A stretch of DNA of 64,000 bases from Rhizodiscina lignyota (Eukaryota > Ascomycota > Dothideomycetes > Aulographales > Rhizodiscinaceae): NCBI GenBank assembly GCA_010015805.1, contig ML978133.1, positions 796,554 to 860,553 on the forward strand. Reading direction: 5' to 3'. A program made the position numbers and the translations under genes. The notes beneath the pieces are model-generated. The model worked only from the letters and a program-made list of their open reading frames with translations, was not told the DNA's origin and did no database searches. Positions 50,401-62,138 of the stretch are shown piece by piece. Every line of letters starts with the position of its first letter. Positions within the stretch are counted from its first letter, which is position 1.

Positions 50401-50858
50401 GCTTGACTAGAGATCCACCTTGGATTCTAGGGGCTTAGCCCACCCAAAATTCGGTACGATCCCACCAAAATCTCTCGCCCCGGGGTACTAGCTCCTTCCC
50501 GCTGCACCCTTGCTTCAGGTGCGCCCTAATTTGTGGATCCTACGAGCTCTCACTGCATCTCACACTTTTCTACATTACTTCGCAGCAAACAGCCCAACCG
50601 ACACTATACGCCGCCAAAGTTATTATAGTGTGTGATGCGACCTCTTTGAACACTGTAGAGATTAGCGTTTCATGCATGATATTCCTCTATATGCATCCGA
50701 TATGCATTGCACTTGCTCCGCCTCAGCCTGATGCTGTTCAGCCTGATGGATTTCCTCGCTCAATATCCCGAGCCTTGTAGGTCATTTCAAACTTGTCGTT
50801 TGAATTTCAATTGTGTCAATTCTTCATCGTTCCAACTGTATGTACATTGTGGAACAGA

Positions 50859-52090
50859 ATGGCGGTTATCGGGCTGTCGTCGGAAAACAGCACGACGGTC
50901 AGCCTTCCACTTGGGACATCGAATCATGGCAACCCAGACTTGATCTGTTTCCCAGCCTCGTGGATGGACATTGTCACATTCTTTCTTGGAAACTATGTTG
51001 CCCACGTAGTCACCACTGTCACTCCGCCTGGGCTCTCACAGGGTCTATTCTTTCAGTCGTTGATATACACTCTCGTCTTTCCCGGGATCGGAGTCGCAAG
51101 AGGAGTACAAGCTATTCTGAGCTTCGCCATATTTGCAGACTCGGACCTTGACAAGGCTGCTCGTGCCGGCGCCTTGTGCAGAGTTGTTCGCAAAGACCAA
51201 TGGGCCAGGTCGGAGTTGGAGACACGTCTCGTCGACGATTACAAGCGTAAGCTCGTTGGAGTGTCTAGCTAAAGTATATAACGTTCTGACTCCTCATAGC
51301 TAGCTTCATCGCAAAGTTCCGCAAGTCGTCTATTTTCGGCCGATATCACCTTCCCCCAGGCTACGCCTTCGCCCTGGTCCCCCGAAACGCACGTTTCGAG
51401 CGCGATGGATCCTTCTATCCAATGAATCTAAGCTCGCAGCGCAACGTCATCAAGATTTGCGTTTCAATTGCCCAACTGACCTTTGCCACCTTCACGCTGT
51501 ACAACTCCCGCGGGGACCAGGTGAAGGAGTTTGGATACGCAGCATTCGGGCTGACAGCGACCATGTATGCGGTCATGTCGCTCCTGAATCTGTTCGGTAA
51601 TGTGATGTGTCCTCAGTACTCAAGCGTTTTTATGGTCAGCACGTCAGTGATGGACGAGGCGGTTCAAAATCAAGGCTTCTTCGATATGATCGTGGCGAGA
51701 CTGGACGATAAGAACCTGGATAACTACAGAGACACGCGAGAGCGTAGTTGGGCAAACAGGATCGAACTGCGGGATCTGCTTTGGCTCCCAATCTCGTTCG
51801 CTCCGACGGCTCTGTCGCTCGTGGTCATCTGGTGGATGAGTGGCTTCAAACCGGGAGACTCGACATTCACGCAACAGTTCTTCACCATGAGCTGGTTGGC
51901 GATTGGGTCTCTCGTCGGTATAAGAAGTACTCGATGGGAAGAAAAGCCACGGGAAGAAGTTACAGCTGCGAATCGGCTGGGCTGGCTTTGCGCGCAGATT
52001 GGGATTCTTCTTGTACTCGGGTCGTTTGTTGGATACGCATTTTATGTTGTTGCGCTCGAAATCATCCAGTTTGGGATTTGTAAATCATGA
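50859..52090 (+). CDS. Multi-pass integral membrane protein, unrecognised
   Basis: Exons 50859..51246 and 51300..52090 give 392 aa; the 53-bp intron keeps frame. Several hydrophobic helices are evident: IVTFFLGNYVAHVVTTVT and LIYTLVFPGIG in exon 1; ICVSIAQLTFATFTLY, a following segment, LPISFAPTALSLVVIWWM, and a C-terminal pair (GILLVLGSFVGYAFYVVAL). No catalytic or transport motif is recognised. It resembles lineage-specific fungal membrane proteins. The start could alternatively be 50793. Confidence 0.65.
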
Positions 52091-53447
52091 GCTTGTATGT
52101 ATGTTGGATATTTTGCATCTTCTTGTTCCCTGCCGATGTATCTCTTCGGCTCCACGTCGTAATGGGCCGCCGAACCGATAGAGTAAACCTCTCGTGGCCA
52201 CGTGGCAACATGCTACTATAATGCGACTTTCCCTCGATTTAGCAGTGCTGTGCGTGATTAGTGTTATCTAAAATCTCCGAGAGTCCAATGGTGCCGACAT
52301 ATGTTGCATCAATAATGGATGCGTATGCCTCTCGTACATCGTGGACTGGGAGCAACAGCTTTCATGTTTCCACATCTCAAGTGATCAGGGTATACTCAAA
52401 CCCCATGTACGCTCACGTAGACATCCATATGGACTCTCTAAGCTCTCCTGGCCCCACTCTGCATAACTTCTCACAGCCACAATGGATGGCGCTCGCCTGC
52501 TAAAGTCTTGGCTGGCAGCCCAGTCGAGTTCAGCCCTGCTATGCATCGTTCTCGGGATTTCACTCTTCTAACATCATTATCAGAATTTTGAAGAACACGG
52601 AATATTCACCCATCTTTGGCATCATGAGGTCCGGTTCGACTCCATTTGACATTGTTGGCCTCATCAACTTGAAATTCTTTACCAAGGGGTTGAGAAAGGC
52701 TCTGAGATGTGAAGGCGGGCCCAAATCGGACCAACAATTCGAAGAGCGGCAATGTCAGGATCTGTTATCCATCTTGAAACAATCCACAACGCCCAGTATA
52801 TTCTGTGTTCCGGGCCAATATCACAGTAGTATCGAGGAGTATGCTGCGCGAACGGCAGAACTCATAAAGCGCTTTAAGAAACCCACCAAAAGACACAATA
52901 TATCGAGGGGGAAAGCATCACAACGTAGATTGTTTAGCAGCGCTCATCGAAAGAACGTACAGGACAATTTGGACGAATTCAAGCGACTCAAAACGTCTCT
53001 GCTCGACTTCGTGCACCATACAGCGGACAGATGGGAGCAAGTTTTAAAATCTACAGAGTGGGTTATCACTGTCCGGATGAAGCACTTGTTCTGGTCTAAC
53101 TATTCTTTTAGGCTGGGGCTGCTCTTGTGTCCCTTCCTTTCTTAGACGCAAATGGAAAACAACTTATACCTGTAATGACCTAGCACGTGTGCTCCAATTC
53201 TTGCAGAGCCAACGAACTCTCAATTTGTATTTTCCGGAGATAGATAATGAATCAAGCTGGATGTGTTAACCGGAAGGGCTTGGAATGGCTTGTAATGAAT
53301 TTTGAAGGAAGAAAGCTCACTGCGGGTGGTGTGGGATATATACATGGCAAAGGGGGCTCTGAGGCCCAGCGAACACCCTCAGACAGGTGTTAAGTGAGAT
53401 TTGCTCATTGCTTCCCAATATATTACACACTCGTCTCGGATAGAGCA
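52091..53447. other. Intergenic region containing one weak ORF
   Basis: 1.36 kb between the membrane protein stop and the THI5-like gene stop. Apart from the weak ORF at 52624-53145 (listed separately), nothing was seen. Confidence 0.3.
52624..53145 (+). CDS. Hypothetical protein, possibly 5'-incomplete
   Basis: 173 codons from the first ATG (MRSGSTPFDIVGLINLKF); the open frame extends back to about 52584, just after a cag acceptor with a ctaac branch-like site at 52569. An upstream exon is therefore possible. The sequence is basic and predicted helical (EERQCQDLLSIL; NLDEFKRLKTSLLDFV). No family recognised. It may be a real small gene, a relic, or noise. Confidence 0.3.
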   Translation: MRSGSTPFDIVGLINLKFFTKGLRKALRCEGGPKSDQQFEERQCQDLLSILKQSTTPSIFCVPGQYHSSIEEYAARTAELIKRFKKPTKRHNISRGKASQRRLFSSAHRKNVQDNLDEFKRLKTSLLDFVHHTADRWEQVLKSTEWVITVRMKHLFWSNYSFRLGLLLCPFLS

Positions 53448-54584
53448 TCAGCACGAGATATCGAGCAACCTCTTCCCACAGGAAGCAATCGCCGCGTCGC
53501 GAATGGAGTAGTCGATCAGCTTCCCCGTGCCCGGAGCTATGGCCTCGGTGAAATTGAAGTCCGCAGGCACCGTGAAGCCTCCAAACTCCTGCCTGACGTT
53601 GATGATGTTCATCAACCCCTCCTCGTTCACCGTGAAGTTGCCTCCTGGGGACACCTCGCCGGTATCGGCCTGGATTGCGGCGGTGTAGTCCAGTTCCGCG
53701 GTCTCGAGCGTAACGTTTAGCTGTTTGGCAATTGCATTCACAGAGCAGTTCTTGTTGGCCGGGTTGTTTAAGTAGAGGTTGGCGGCGTACATGGCGGAGA
53801 CGAAGCGCGTCAGCTTCGGAGTCATCGTGGCGTTGGCCAGGGCATCTTCACGGATGGTGAATGCGGTAGATACAACCGGGTCGACAACGTCGGCGACATA
53901 CGACAGGATGTTCAAGCGCTGCGCAGCAGGTAGCGTTTCGGCTGCTGCGGTGAACGGGTATGTGAGGATAGTTGCATAGACTTCTGTCCCATTCGGAAGG
54001 GTTCCTGCGACCAAGTCGGGATAGCGGAGATTCGTGCTCCCCACAGTCTGTGGTATTCAGCATTTCGTGTCTTACATGACGATCTTGTTAGCATCCCGTA
54101 CCTGAAAATAGTAATCTCCATTTTCCAGCAGTAGACCATGGGACTCTAGAATCTTCCTGAGGAGATAGGCATATCCAGACACCGGCGAGTCCACAATCAA
54201 TGGCTTTCCCTTCAAATCTTCGACAGTCGTTATATTCGGAGCCGAAGCCAGTGTCAAATCCGGGCCTTGATCCAGTTGACCAATAACGGTGAGGGTTTCA
54301 TTAGAGTTGAAGCGAAGATTGACAGCATTGTCGATTGTACCAGTCAGGATATCATAACCGCCATTCAGGACCTGAGCGTACGCATACGTCGAGTTCGGAA
54401 CCGCTTCAAAGATGACATTAAGTCCAGCCTCGGTAAACAGACCTAACTGATTTGCGACCGAGTAAGTTGCTGTCTGCGTAAAAGCGCCGAACACGACGGT
54501 CTCTAGCGCCGATACATTAACAGCCGCCAAGATGCAAAAGATTGCCAGCAACATGTTGCCACATGAAGTGGTGAGAAGAGACAT
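53448..54584 (-). CDS. Secreted THI5/SsuA-like (NMT1 domain) substrate-binding protein
   Basis: Exons complement(53448..54047, 54102..54584) give 360 aa; the 54-bp intron joins YYFQ to TVGSTNLRYPD in frame. A signal peptide covers about residues 10-26 (MLLAIFCILAAVNVSA). The mature part has the periplasmic-binding-protein-like layout: FGAFTQTATYSVANQLGLF, GGYDILTGTIDNA, GKPLIVDSPVSG and later YVADVVDPV. Many N-glycosylation sequons (NST, NET, NIT, NCS, NVT, NFT) support secretion. Bacterial relatives bind sulfonates, nitrate or thiamine precursors for ABC importers, while cytosolic fungal Thi5/Nmt1 makes a pyrimidine. This secreted fungal form has no evident ABC partner; function unknown. Confidence 0.8.
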
Positions 54585-56077
54585 GAACTAAAAGGAAACA
54601 TGTTTCTTCTCCGCAGCATCCTCCGGAAAATAAAAGTAGAAAAGAGCCATCCGCGCAACACATTAAGGGATGAATCGATCCGGGGAAGCGTGTGGTGGCG
54701 TCGACTTTAGCCATTCTGGCCTTCCTGATTGGCATCCGCATAGCACGTTATACTTATAGAGACTAAGTCTGGAGCGAAGGATTCTTAGCGTATTAAGGTT
54801 ATATGTACCTGAATGATCCATTCTGGGGGTTATTGGGCCGACGGATGTGGGTTGATGTCGATGGCGGAGTGACCCCTGGACGCGGCCGTGAAGGATGGCA
54901 CTTGCTCTTGGCAACCGGCTGGGAGCAGAGCGACAGGTGGGATGTACCGAACTTTATGTGGCTCAGCCCCTAAAATCGGTTCATCTCCGGGTGCCTGACT
55001 CGCCTCTAGGATACAGACTCCTTTGCGTTACTACTCTTTCTGTATGATCCTCACGACCAGCTCAGGTCAAATCAGTCACTTCAACACAAACACTGAACAC
55101 ACATCGATCGCAAATGTTAAAAAAAGATTCAGGCTTCGAGCCCTTAAATTGTCAAGAGCCCTACTCTGCCTCTATTCCCAACACCCATCCCCAGCGCCTT
55201 GATTCACAGATAATCACGGGCTCAGTTCAGTGCGCCTCTGCAGCTCCAGACTCTTTATAGGTACAGCTCCCCATTTTAGCAGCCAAGGAAAGATATTCTG
55301 CGCGCCAGCGAATGATGTGAACGGGTGCTTGACACATACTATACATGCTCCTCCTCTCCTCCCCTTCCTCCTCATTACAATCGCTCCTTCGCGGATATTA
55401 TGCGCAGCGTGTTCCAGCTGCTTAGGTAGCGTAGTCCAAAAGGCCCCCGCCGAAAGCTATCCCATGGTGACGCCGTCCGAGTTTGATGAACACGAAGGTA
55501 TGAACATAGGAAACAAGTGGATACATTGCGAAGATGGGTGCCATCCAGCGAGCGAACGTCTGAAGGGGGGTATGCAAGCAGCCAATCCTGAAGAAAAAAG
55601 CTCTGCCATACAAGCGAAAGCATGCAAAAAGGTATTGTCGGCGCCACCTAAATGTGCAATATAGGCTTTCTTCTTCCAGCCATGCGAGAATATACAACGG
55701 CAGAACAAAGGAAAATCGGGTTTAAAATGTTTGGCGCAAAAGTGGGAAAATGGTATCAGCTCGGTCCCAGTCTATAAACCACCGCCGCCAAAGGCACTCC
55801 GTGTCGCAAATGGGGGTATGAAGGGTAAAAGCAAAAAGGAGTGTGCAAAATCTGCAACTCCCGATTATCCGGTCGACAAAATATGCCCGCCTGCTAGAAC
55901 GTCTCAAAAGCTAGAACAGTAAGATAAGAATATAGATGGGGAAAGAAACATTGAGAAAAAGTGAGAGTCGTCGACGCCGGAAACGCCCTCGTAGATTCCG
56001 TCCATCTCGTCATCTCCAGAGAATCAGCAGGCCGTCCCAGAGACATGAGGATAGGAAAGCGTTGGCGAACGTCGAGA
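54585..56077. other. 1.5-kb intergenic, nothing supported
   Basis: Between the THI5-like start (minus) and the kinase stop (minus). Holds the THI5-like promoter and the kinase 3' UTR. Several short ORFs at 55230-55920 lack ATG starts or motifs. Confidence 0.35.
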
Positions 56078-58631
56078 TCATCTGTACTGCGAGCCTGCAG
56101 CGAAGATGCCGCCCAAGGCTGCCGCGGCCCAGTCGTTCTCCTCATATGGCGGTGTCGGCCACTGAGGAGCGAAGCCGTTCGCATTGTCCCGCGGTTTGGC
56201 AATGTCGAGCGGTTTCGTCTGACTCTGCAATATGCCCTGTCCGAAGCCAACATTATTTCTGTTTGCAGACGGAGACGGCGTGAGGTACGAGGCGGCTGGC
56301 GTCGGGTCCGTTATCGCCTGGTGCATTGGAGGCCTTTGTGTACCTTGGTTGTACGAGTAATTGTTATGCTGCGCGGCGTGCCGGTCAATGTTGTTGACAG
56401 CGCGATGCACGGACGCAAGAGCCTCATCAAGCAACTCCTCCTCTTCATCGGGAGTCTCGTATCGCTGGCTGCCATGCGATTTCTGCTGTACTGCACGACG
56501 CGTACGACTTGATATCGGTCCGTTGCTGGGTACCATAGGTGTATTCTCCTGACCAGGAAGGGGCGGATGACTTTTGTTTCGGTTCGAGAGACGCTGGGAG
56601 CTCTTGCGGACGGGAATCGTCGCAGTTTGGTGCGGCTGCGCTTCGAGACTATATCTGACAGTCTGGAGTGCTTTGTCAAGCTCAGCGAAATCAGACTGGG
56701 GAGCTTTGCCATCCATGCCTAGTTGTTCAGCAAGCATGGATTGACGATTGCCGTTTGGAACCCAAGGATTGCAGCCAGCATTGGCCTCCAAGTCCTCCTG
56801 GTTTGGTGACATTGGTGTTTGGTATCGTCCAGAAAACCTTCTTGCCCTCTTCCTTAGGTGGGAGAAAAAGCTTTCCTTATGGGCACTGGTCGGCGAAGCC
56901 AGTCCAGAGTTCGCGTTAAGAGCGCGCTCCGCCTCTTGTCTGGCAAGGTCAGGATAATGAGTATGATTACCGTTGGATGCAACGGACAATTGTCGTCCAA
57001 TCTTCTTAGACTGCTCGTCAGCATGATGCTGTTTTTGTGCTCGTGCTGTCGACTGAACAGTAACACCATCGGAAACCAGAGGCGATATTGGTCTGATAGA
57101 GGGTAAGATGGGGATCGGAGCAGCATTTTGAGGAAGACCATTCGCCCAAGTCGCACGCTTATTGTTGTTCGGTCGCGGCTTTTGGGCTTGCGTCTGTACC
57201 TGTTCTGACGTGTTCGCATGTACAGGTTGCGGTCTCGGTGATGGAGCGGGAACTGGCGTGTGAGTAGGCAGTGGCTGCGTTGGAACGACGGGAGCGGCAC
57301 TTTCCCGTGGGACCAAAGACTTCCTAAACCACGAAGATGTCTTCGTTGTCAGACTCTGGACGCTGTCTGATGGCTCCCTCTGGAGCTCGCTGAGATTCGA
57401 CTTTTTGCTGCTGAGGAGTCGAGATGAAGAGGTCTTTGGCCGCAGAGGATCAAAAGCATCTTGGAAGTACTCGTGTTTAAGAGCTTGTGCTGAAGTGGGT
57501 CTGTTCTTCGGGTCCCACATCAAACACCAGGTGACAAAATCACTCAGACTTGCCGGCCAGTGCGGCGCCTGCAAAATCGAATCCATGGTATGTGGAGCCA
57601 TCTTGGAGCAGTCAGTGTTTGAGCTCAGCCTTGAAAATTAGAAATGCATACCTTTGGGAATGAGAAGCCCAGCTTTTGAGCGAGTCGGACCCCATCCTTC
57701 CACTCTCCACCTCCGACTTTTGCTCCATGCTTGTTGACCCAGCTTCCAGGGCTTCCCATGATTTCGCAAACACGCCAGACTTGATCAACTTCATTTCCGC
57801 CCGGGAACAATGGCTTCAATGTCGCAATCTCCACGGCCATCGCACCAACGGCCCAGATGTCAACGGGAGCCGAGTACTCACCAGCTCTCAATAAAACCTC
57901 TGGAGCCCGGTACCATCTCGTCGAGACGTATGTCGTATATGGAAGCCTTGAGTGTGTTTCTCGTGCCAAGCCAAAGTCGGCAATCTTAATTGTGTATGCG
58001 GGAGGTGTCGATGGCGGTGTGACGAGCGCGGAATATCTCTTGAAGGTGTTTCCCATATCCTGCGGTGCAGATGTTGAGACCAAGATGTTCTCCGGTTTAA
58101 TATCACGATGGAAAAAGTGGTGATCGTGAATATGTTCCAGTCCAGAGATGATTTGGAAGAGGATGCTCTTCACGCTAGCACAGTCCAGTTGCTTATGATC
58201 CCGAGCTTTCATAAGCTGATACAGGTTGCCATCCATGTATTCCATTGCAATGTGTAGCTTCTTCGAGAAGGGGTCGAGGAAGATGTCGAGAGCTGGTACA
58301 AGGTGAGGGTGATTTGGTAGCGTCCGGAGGAAGATGACCTCGCGAAGCTCGGTACATTGGTGGAAGGATTCAAATGTCTTCTTCATCGTCTTGATGGCAA
58401 CCTGGACGATCGATTAGCAATTCTTAGCCGCAGCTACATTTCAGTACGGCTTACCAGAGTTCCTCGCCTAGCTACATGTGCGCCAGCGCTGCGGACGCGC
58501 CCCAGCGCGACACTACCAAAGCTGCCATCACCAATCTCCTTGAGGACTTCGAACTTGTCGTCGAGGGCCACGCCACCTGAATTGGAGGTTTGAGGCCAGC
58601 CTCTGAAAGACGCGTCGTACGCTACAGTCAT
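56078..58631 (-). CDS. Ime2-family (RCK/MAK) serine/threonine protein kinase
   Basis: Exons complement(56078..57601, 57652..58401, 58455..58631) give 816 aa. The kinase domain begins with GDGSFGSV (Gly34-Val41) and the ATP Lys63 (VAIK). HRD is at 157-159 (FFHRDIKPEN), DFG at 201-203, and the activation loop carries the TxY motif Thr215-x-Tyr217 before VSTRWYRAPEVLLR. FSFPKMAPHTMDSIL spans intron 2 and is characteristic of fungal Ime2 relatives. The long C-terminal tail (about residues 340-816) is low-complexity and Ser/Pro/Gln-rich. Filamentous homologues (ImeB in Aspergillus, ime-2 in Neurospora) restrain sexual development or respond to light and nutrients. Start chosen at the ATG 20 residues before the ATP loop. 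Confidence 0.92.
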
Positions 58632-61600
58632 CGTTGCCTGTACTGTTCGCGGTCGTTGATTCGCAACGGGAGCTCACAGTAGCTGACTGTATGGCGTATT
58701 CGTGCGGATTGTTGTTGGAGTTAGATGGCGTCCTACTTTGACATAGCCGTCGTGGAGTCCAGAGAGGTCGCAAAGGAGGAGAAGGTTGAAGTTCGAGGTG
58801 GAAGACCCTGCAGATGCACAAGAGGGGAGAGCTTCGGGGTATACCACAGTGATGGAACGACCAAGAGCTGGACAGTGCGCGTCAATGGCGACAGTTTGGG
58901 GCGCAAGAAGGAACGTCGAATCGACTCGATTTTGGAGAAGCGTGGTTCAAAACTAACGAACGGCAGGTGCATAGACCCAGGGGCGTGGATTTGCGGATGG
59001 GAAGCCGATGGTAGGTCCCAGCTCTTGCTTCATTCAACAAGAAGAGCTCCCAGTCCCACACCTCATAGCGCGTCGAGTGGCTTGAGAACGGTAGGTGTCA
59101 GGATGGGACGTGCGTGTGAAGCAGTTGCGCTCTTTACAGGAGAATAGCAGGGGAGATTAATGAGGCGTACCCCCTAGTCGAGCCTGACGCCGTCCACTCT
59201 TGAAATTAAATCTCCGAGGATGAGTGAGAAGACACGAGCAATCGATGTGCCTGGCTTGCAGAGAGGAGCAGAGTGTCGTCCTTTGAGAGATGAGATGGCG
59301 AGAGCTTGTTGGCTGCGCATGAATCAATCTCGGGAGCGTTTGAGGCCTGGGAGCAGCGATGGACATGCAATGTATAAAAAGAGTGGACACGTAAAAACGG
59401 GGGTAGATCAATAATAACAAGAGACGGAGCGCGCAGGGCAGGTCGAAGTGCAATATCCGGACGTGCTCAGTGCGGCTGTCAAACGGGTTACGGGAGCAGC
59501 GGGCAGCTCGCGTGAAGCAGGCACCTTACGCTGGCCGGATCGCCGTTGAGAATACGCGGGATCGGAGGCCGGCGAGCTGATGATTAGGGAGGTCTCTGCT
59601 GCTGGAGAGTCGAGCGCAATTTGGGAGGAGGCAGAGCGCGCGATTATGCAGAGAGGTCGGAGGCGCGTCGTCGTCAGAGCAGAGAGTATGGGGGCCAGCG
59701 TGGTGGAAAGAGCTGGGGGTGCATGAAGGGCGCCCGCAGGAGCTTGGGGAGTCGCATCAACAGCGAGTCAACAGCGCTCCAAAACGGGCATGGCAGTGGA
59801 GGCGAGAGAGGAAGGGGAAGCGTCAGGGAGCGCAGAGGCACGGGGGGAGGAGGAGAGCGGGCCACAGCGCAGCACTGGGCGGTCCGTTCCTGCAGTGCGT
59901 AGCGCAGCTCGAACATCACCACTGCTCGCTTGGGGCCGACGCTGCTGGCCAGGTATTTCTGGGTATCGTCCGTCGGCGGCCCTTTGCCAGTTCTTGCGTC
60001 TGTTCCCGCGCTGCTTTTCGTCGGAGGGGTGCGCGGGCAGAAGGCTCTTCAGGTCACGGCGCGCGCATCCCACTCTCGCTCTGGCAAAACAACGCACTCG
60101 CAGTGGAGGTTCTGGAAAGCGTGGAAGCTTACAACGAGCAGCGCAGGCCCAAGCAGCGGAGTGAGCGCCACGTAGTCGCTCGTCAGGGGCTCGCTGACAC
60201 GCCTCGCACGCTTGGCCCAGAGCGCACTGGGCCGCGGGCGCTGGAAGATCCCGCTAGGCTCCTAATGGCCCATCACGCTGCCCCTTCCCGCATGCGGCGT
60301 AGCGCGGCCGGGGTGGGTATTTTGGGCAGCGCTGGCCCCTATTCCAACTTTCCAACTCGCCGGCCGTGATGATTGCAGCGTCGGCCTTTCGCCGCAATTG
60401 TTTCGGGTGCGACAGCCTGGCCCATGACATCGGATGGGTCGACTCGCTCGCTGGAAAACGAGCGCGCCGGCCAGTCATTTTGCCCATCAACACCCCGATA
60501 CACGGTATTTCGCTGCCTCACGCGTTGACTGGCCATGCCAGCCTGCAGCATGCTCGCCGGATAGGCTTTGCGGGCCTTGCCATGGCGGCGCGCCGGCCGT
60601 TTGGGGCTCGCAGTGTGATGCTGCATGCAGCCTCATGCGGATCTACACCCAATGTGCCACCCCGTTTCACATTGCAGCCGGCCCAGATCAACCCACACGC
60701 GCGGAGCATCACGCTCGTCGACGCGCTGAGTCGTGCCCATCACCACAGATATTCAGGCACGCCGCACTCGCGGCAGACCGGCGGCACAGAGACTCTTCTT
60801 CCTCTCCTTTCATCACTTGAAGGATCGATTGCGCTCGCGTCTCTATGACGGCCGGGCAGTCAGCCTCGATCCCGACGCTCGAGTCCGGGTCCCCAGAGAT
60901 CCAAAGGCTTGGCTTGCTCGCTCGTGAAGCCGGTTAAAGGCGCGGTATGACGCGCTCCCCCAACGCGTCGAACCTGATTTCTCTCATCCGCAGTCAGACC
61001 GACACTCAGCAGCACGGGATAACCTGGCTAGGCTCGGAGAATTGAGCGCCATTTCTTGTTTTCTCTAAAGTCCAGGTGCCGCTCTCCATCACTCTCGACT
61101 CTCGCTTGCGCATTTCGCGTCACTCTCGCGTTGACAAAGGAGCAATTTCTTCTGAAATGACGAATGACAATTCTCGCATTCCACACATTTCTCCCTCAGG
61201 GGCCTCGGATCACGTTATTGGCTTTTCCATGTCACTTTTTGAAATTTTCTATACGATGTTTCAGAGGCCTGTTAGGAGAATTCCCATTAGCCTGGGCTAA
61301 CGGTCTCCGTGCCGTCGCCCGTACGGCCCGAGCAGCTGTGCAGTGTGGAGCCCTCGCCTGATCCTCCTGTTCCACAAAGATCTTCTCCATGGACTTCCTC
61401 TCTGTTGGAACAGATGCCGATCGGGAGTTCGAGCGCTGTGTAACCGTGGAGTTGTCTCCCGTCACGGTCCTTTCGTTCAATGATCGCAATATTGCGAAAT
61501 GTGATCGTTGTGATGGAATCGCTATAGCACAAGCAAATATTGGTGGCCCACGACATGTTGCATGACGCACGACCTCCTGCAATCTTCAAGGCCGTCTCGT

Positions 61601-62138
61601 CACGCTGCTCATGACTCTCACCGCATCTATTACCTATTACCTGCTGTGCGGAGTACTGCTCACCGCATCTACCTTCCCCGCAGGATTGTCAAGGACTCGA
61701 GATAACAAAGCCGTCCGATCGTCCTGCAGCCACGGGCACTATAGGAGTCCAGCTCAGCATTGCAGCACGCTTGGGTATCTCCCAATGCTTCGACCAGTGG
61801 CTCGAGTTCAACGATCTCGATTGCCAGATCATCAATAATGCTCACCCAGTATTATAGCTTCTTACATTATTAGGTAAGAGATTTGGACATTACCAGAGGG
61901 ATGTGGCCCGTACATGACAGCTTAGACGTAAACACTGGAGATAGATATGGTAAGAGTCATGGTCAACAAAGTAGAGAATGGAACAGCTCATCAGTTTTCA
62001 TCTAAGCTCACCGTCTTTCTTTTATCCTAGTGTCAGGCCTAAAACTGAAACCAATAGCACAATCTCAAGTGATTCACTCTCAACAACTCTGCAGTACCTA
62101 TCAAGACAAGCAATGCACCTATTATGTAAAGAAACATC
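58632..62138. other. 3.5-kb region without a supported gene, partly GC-rich
   Basis: Upstream of the Ime2-type kinase and downstream of the vWA gene stop. 59600-60950 is markedly GC-rich and opens overlapping ORFs on both strands rich in Arg, Ala, Gly and Ser, with no motif; these look composition-driven. Two near-identical ctcaccgcatctacc-type stretches occur at 61618-61674. It may be a long regulatory or 5' UTR region of the kinase, as developmental kinase genes often have, or hold a non-coding RNA. Confidence 0.35.

Noticed and set aside
52261-52503. 80-codon ORF
   Set aside because: It starts on GTG, lacks motifs and does not splice clearly into the following ORF.
59621-60927. Several overlapping ORFs on both strands
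   Set aside because: They reflect GC-rich composition (Arg/Ala/Gly/Ser-rich) and have no family signature or splice support.
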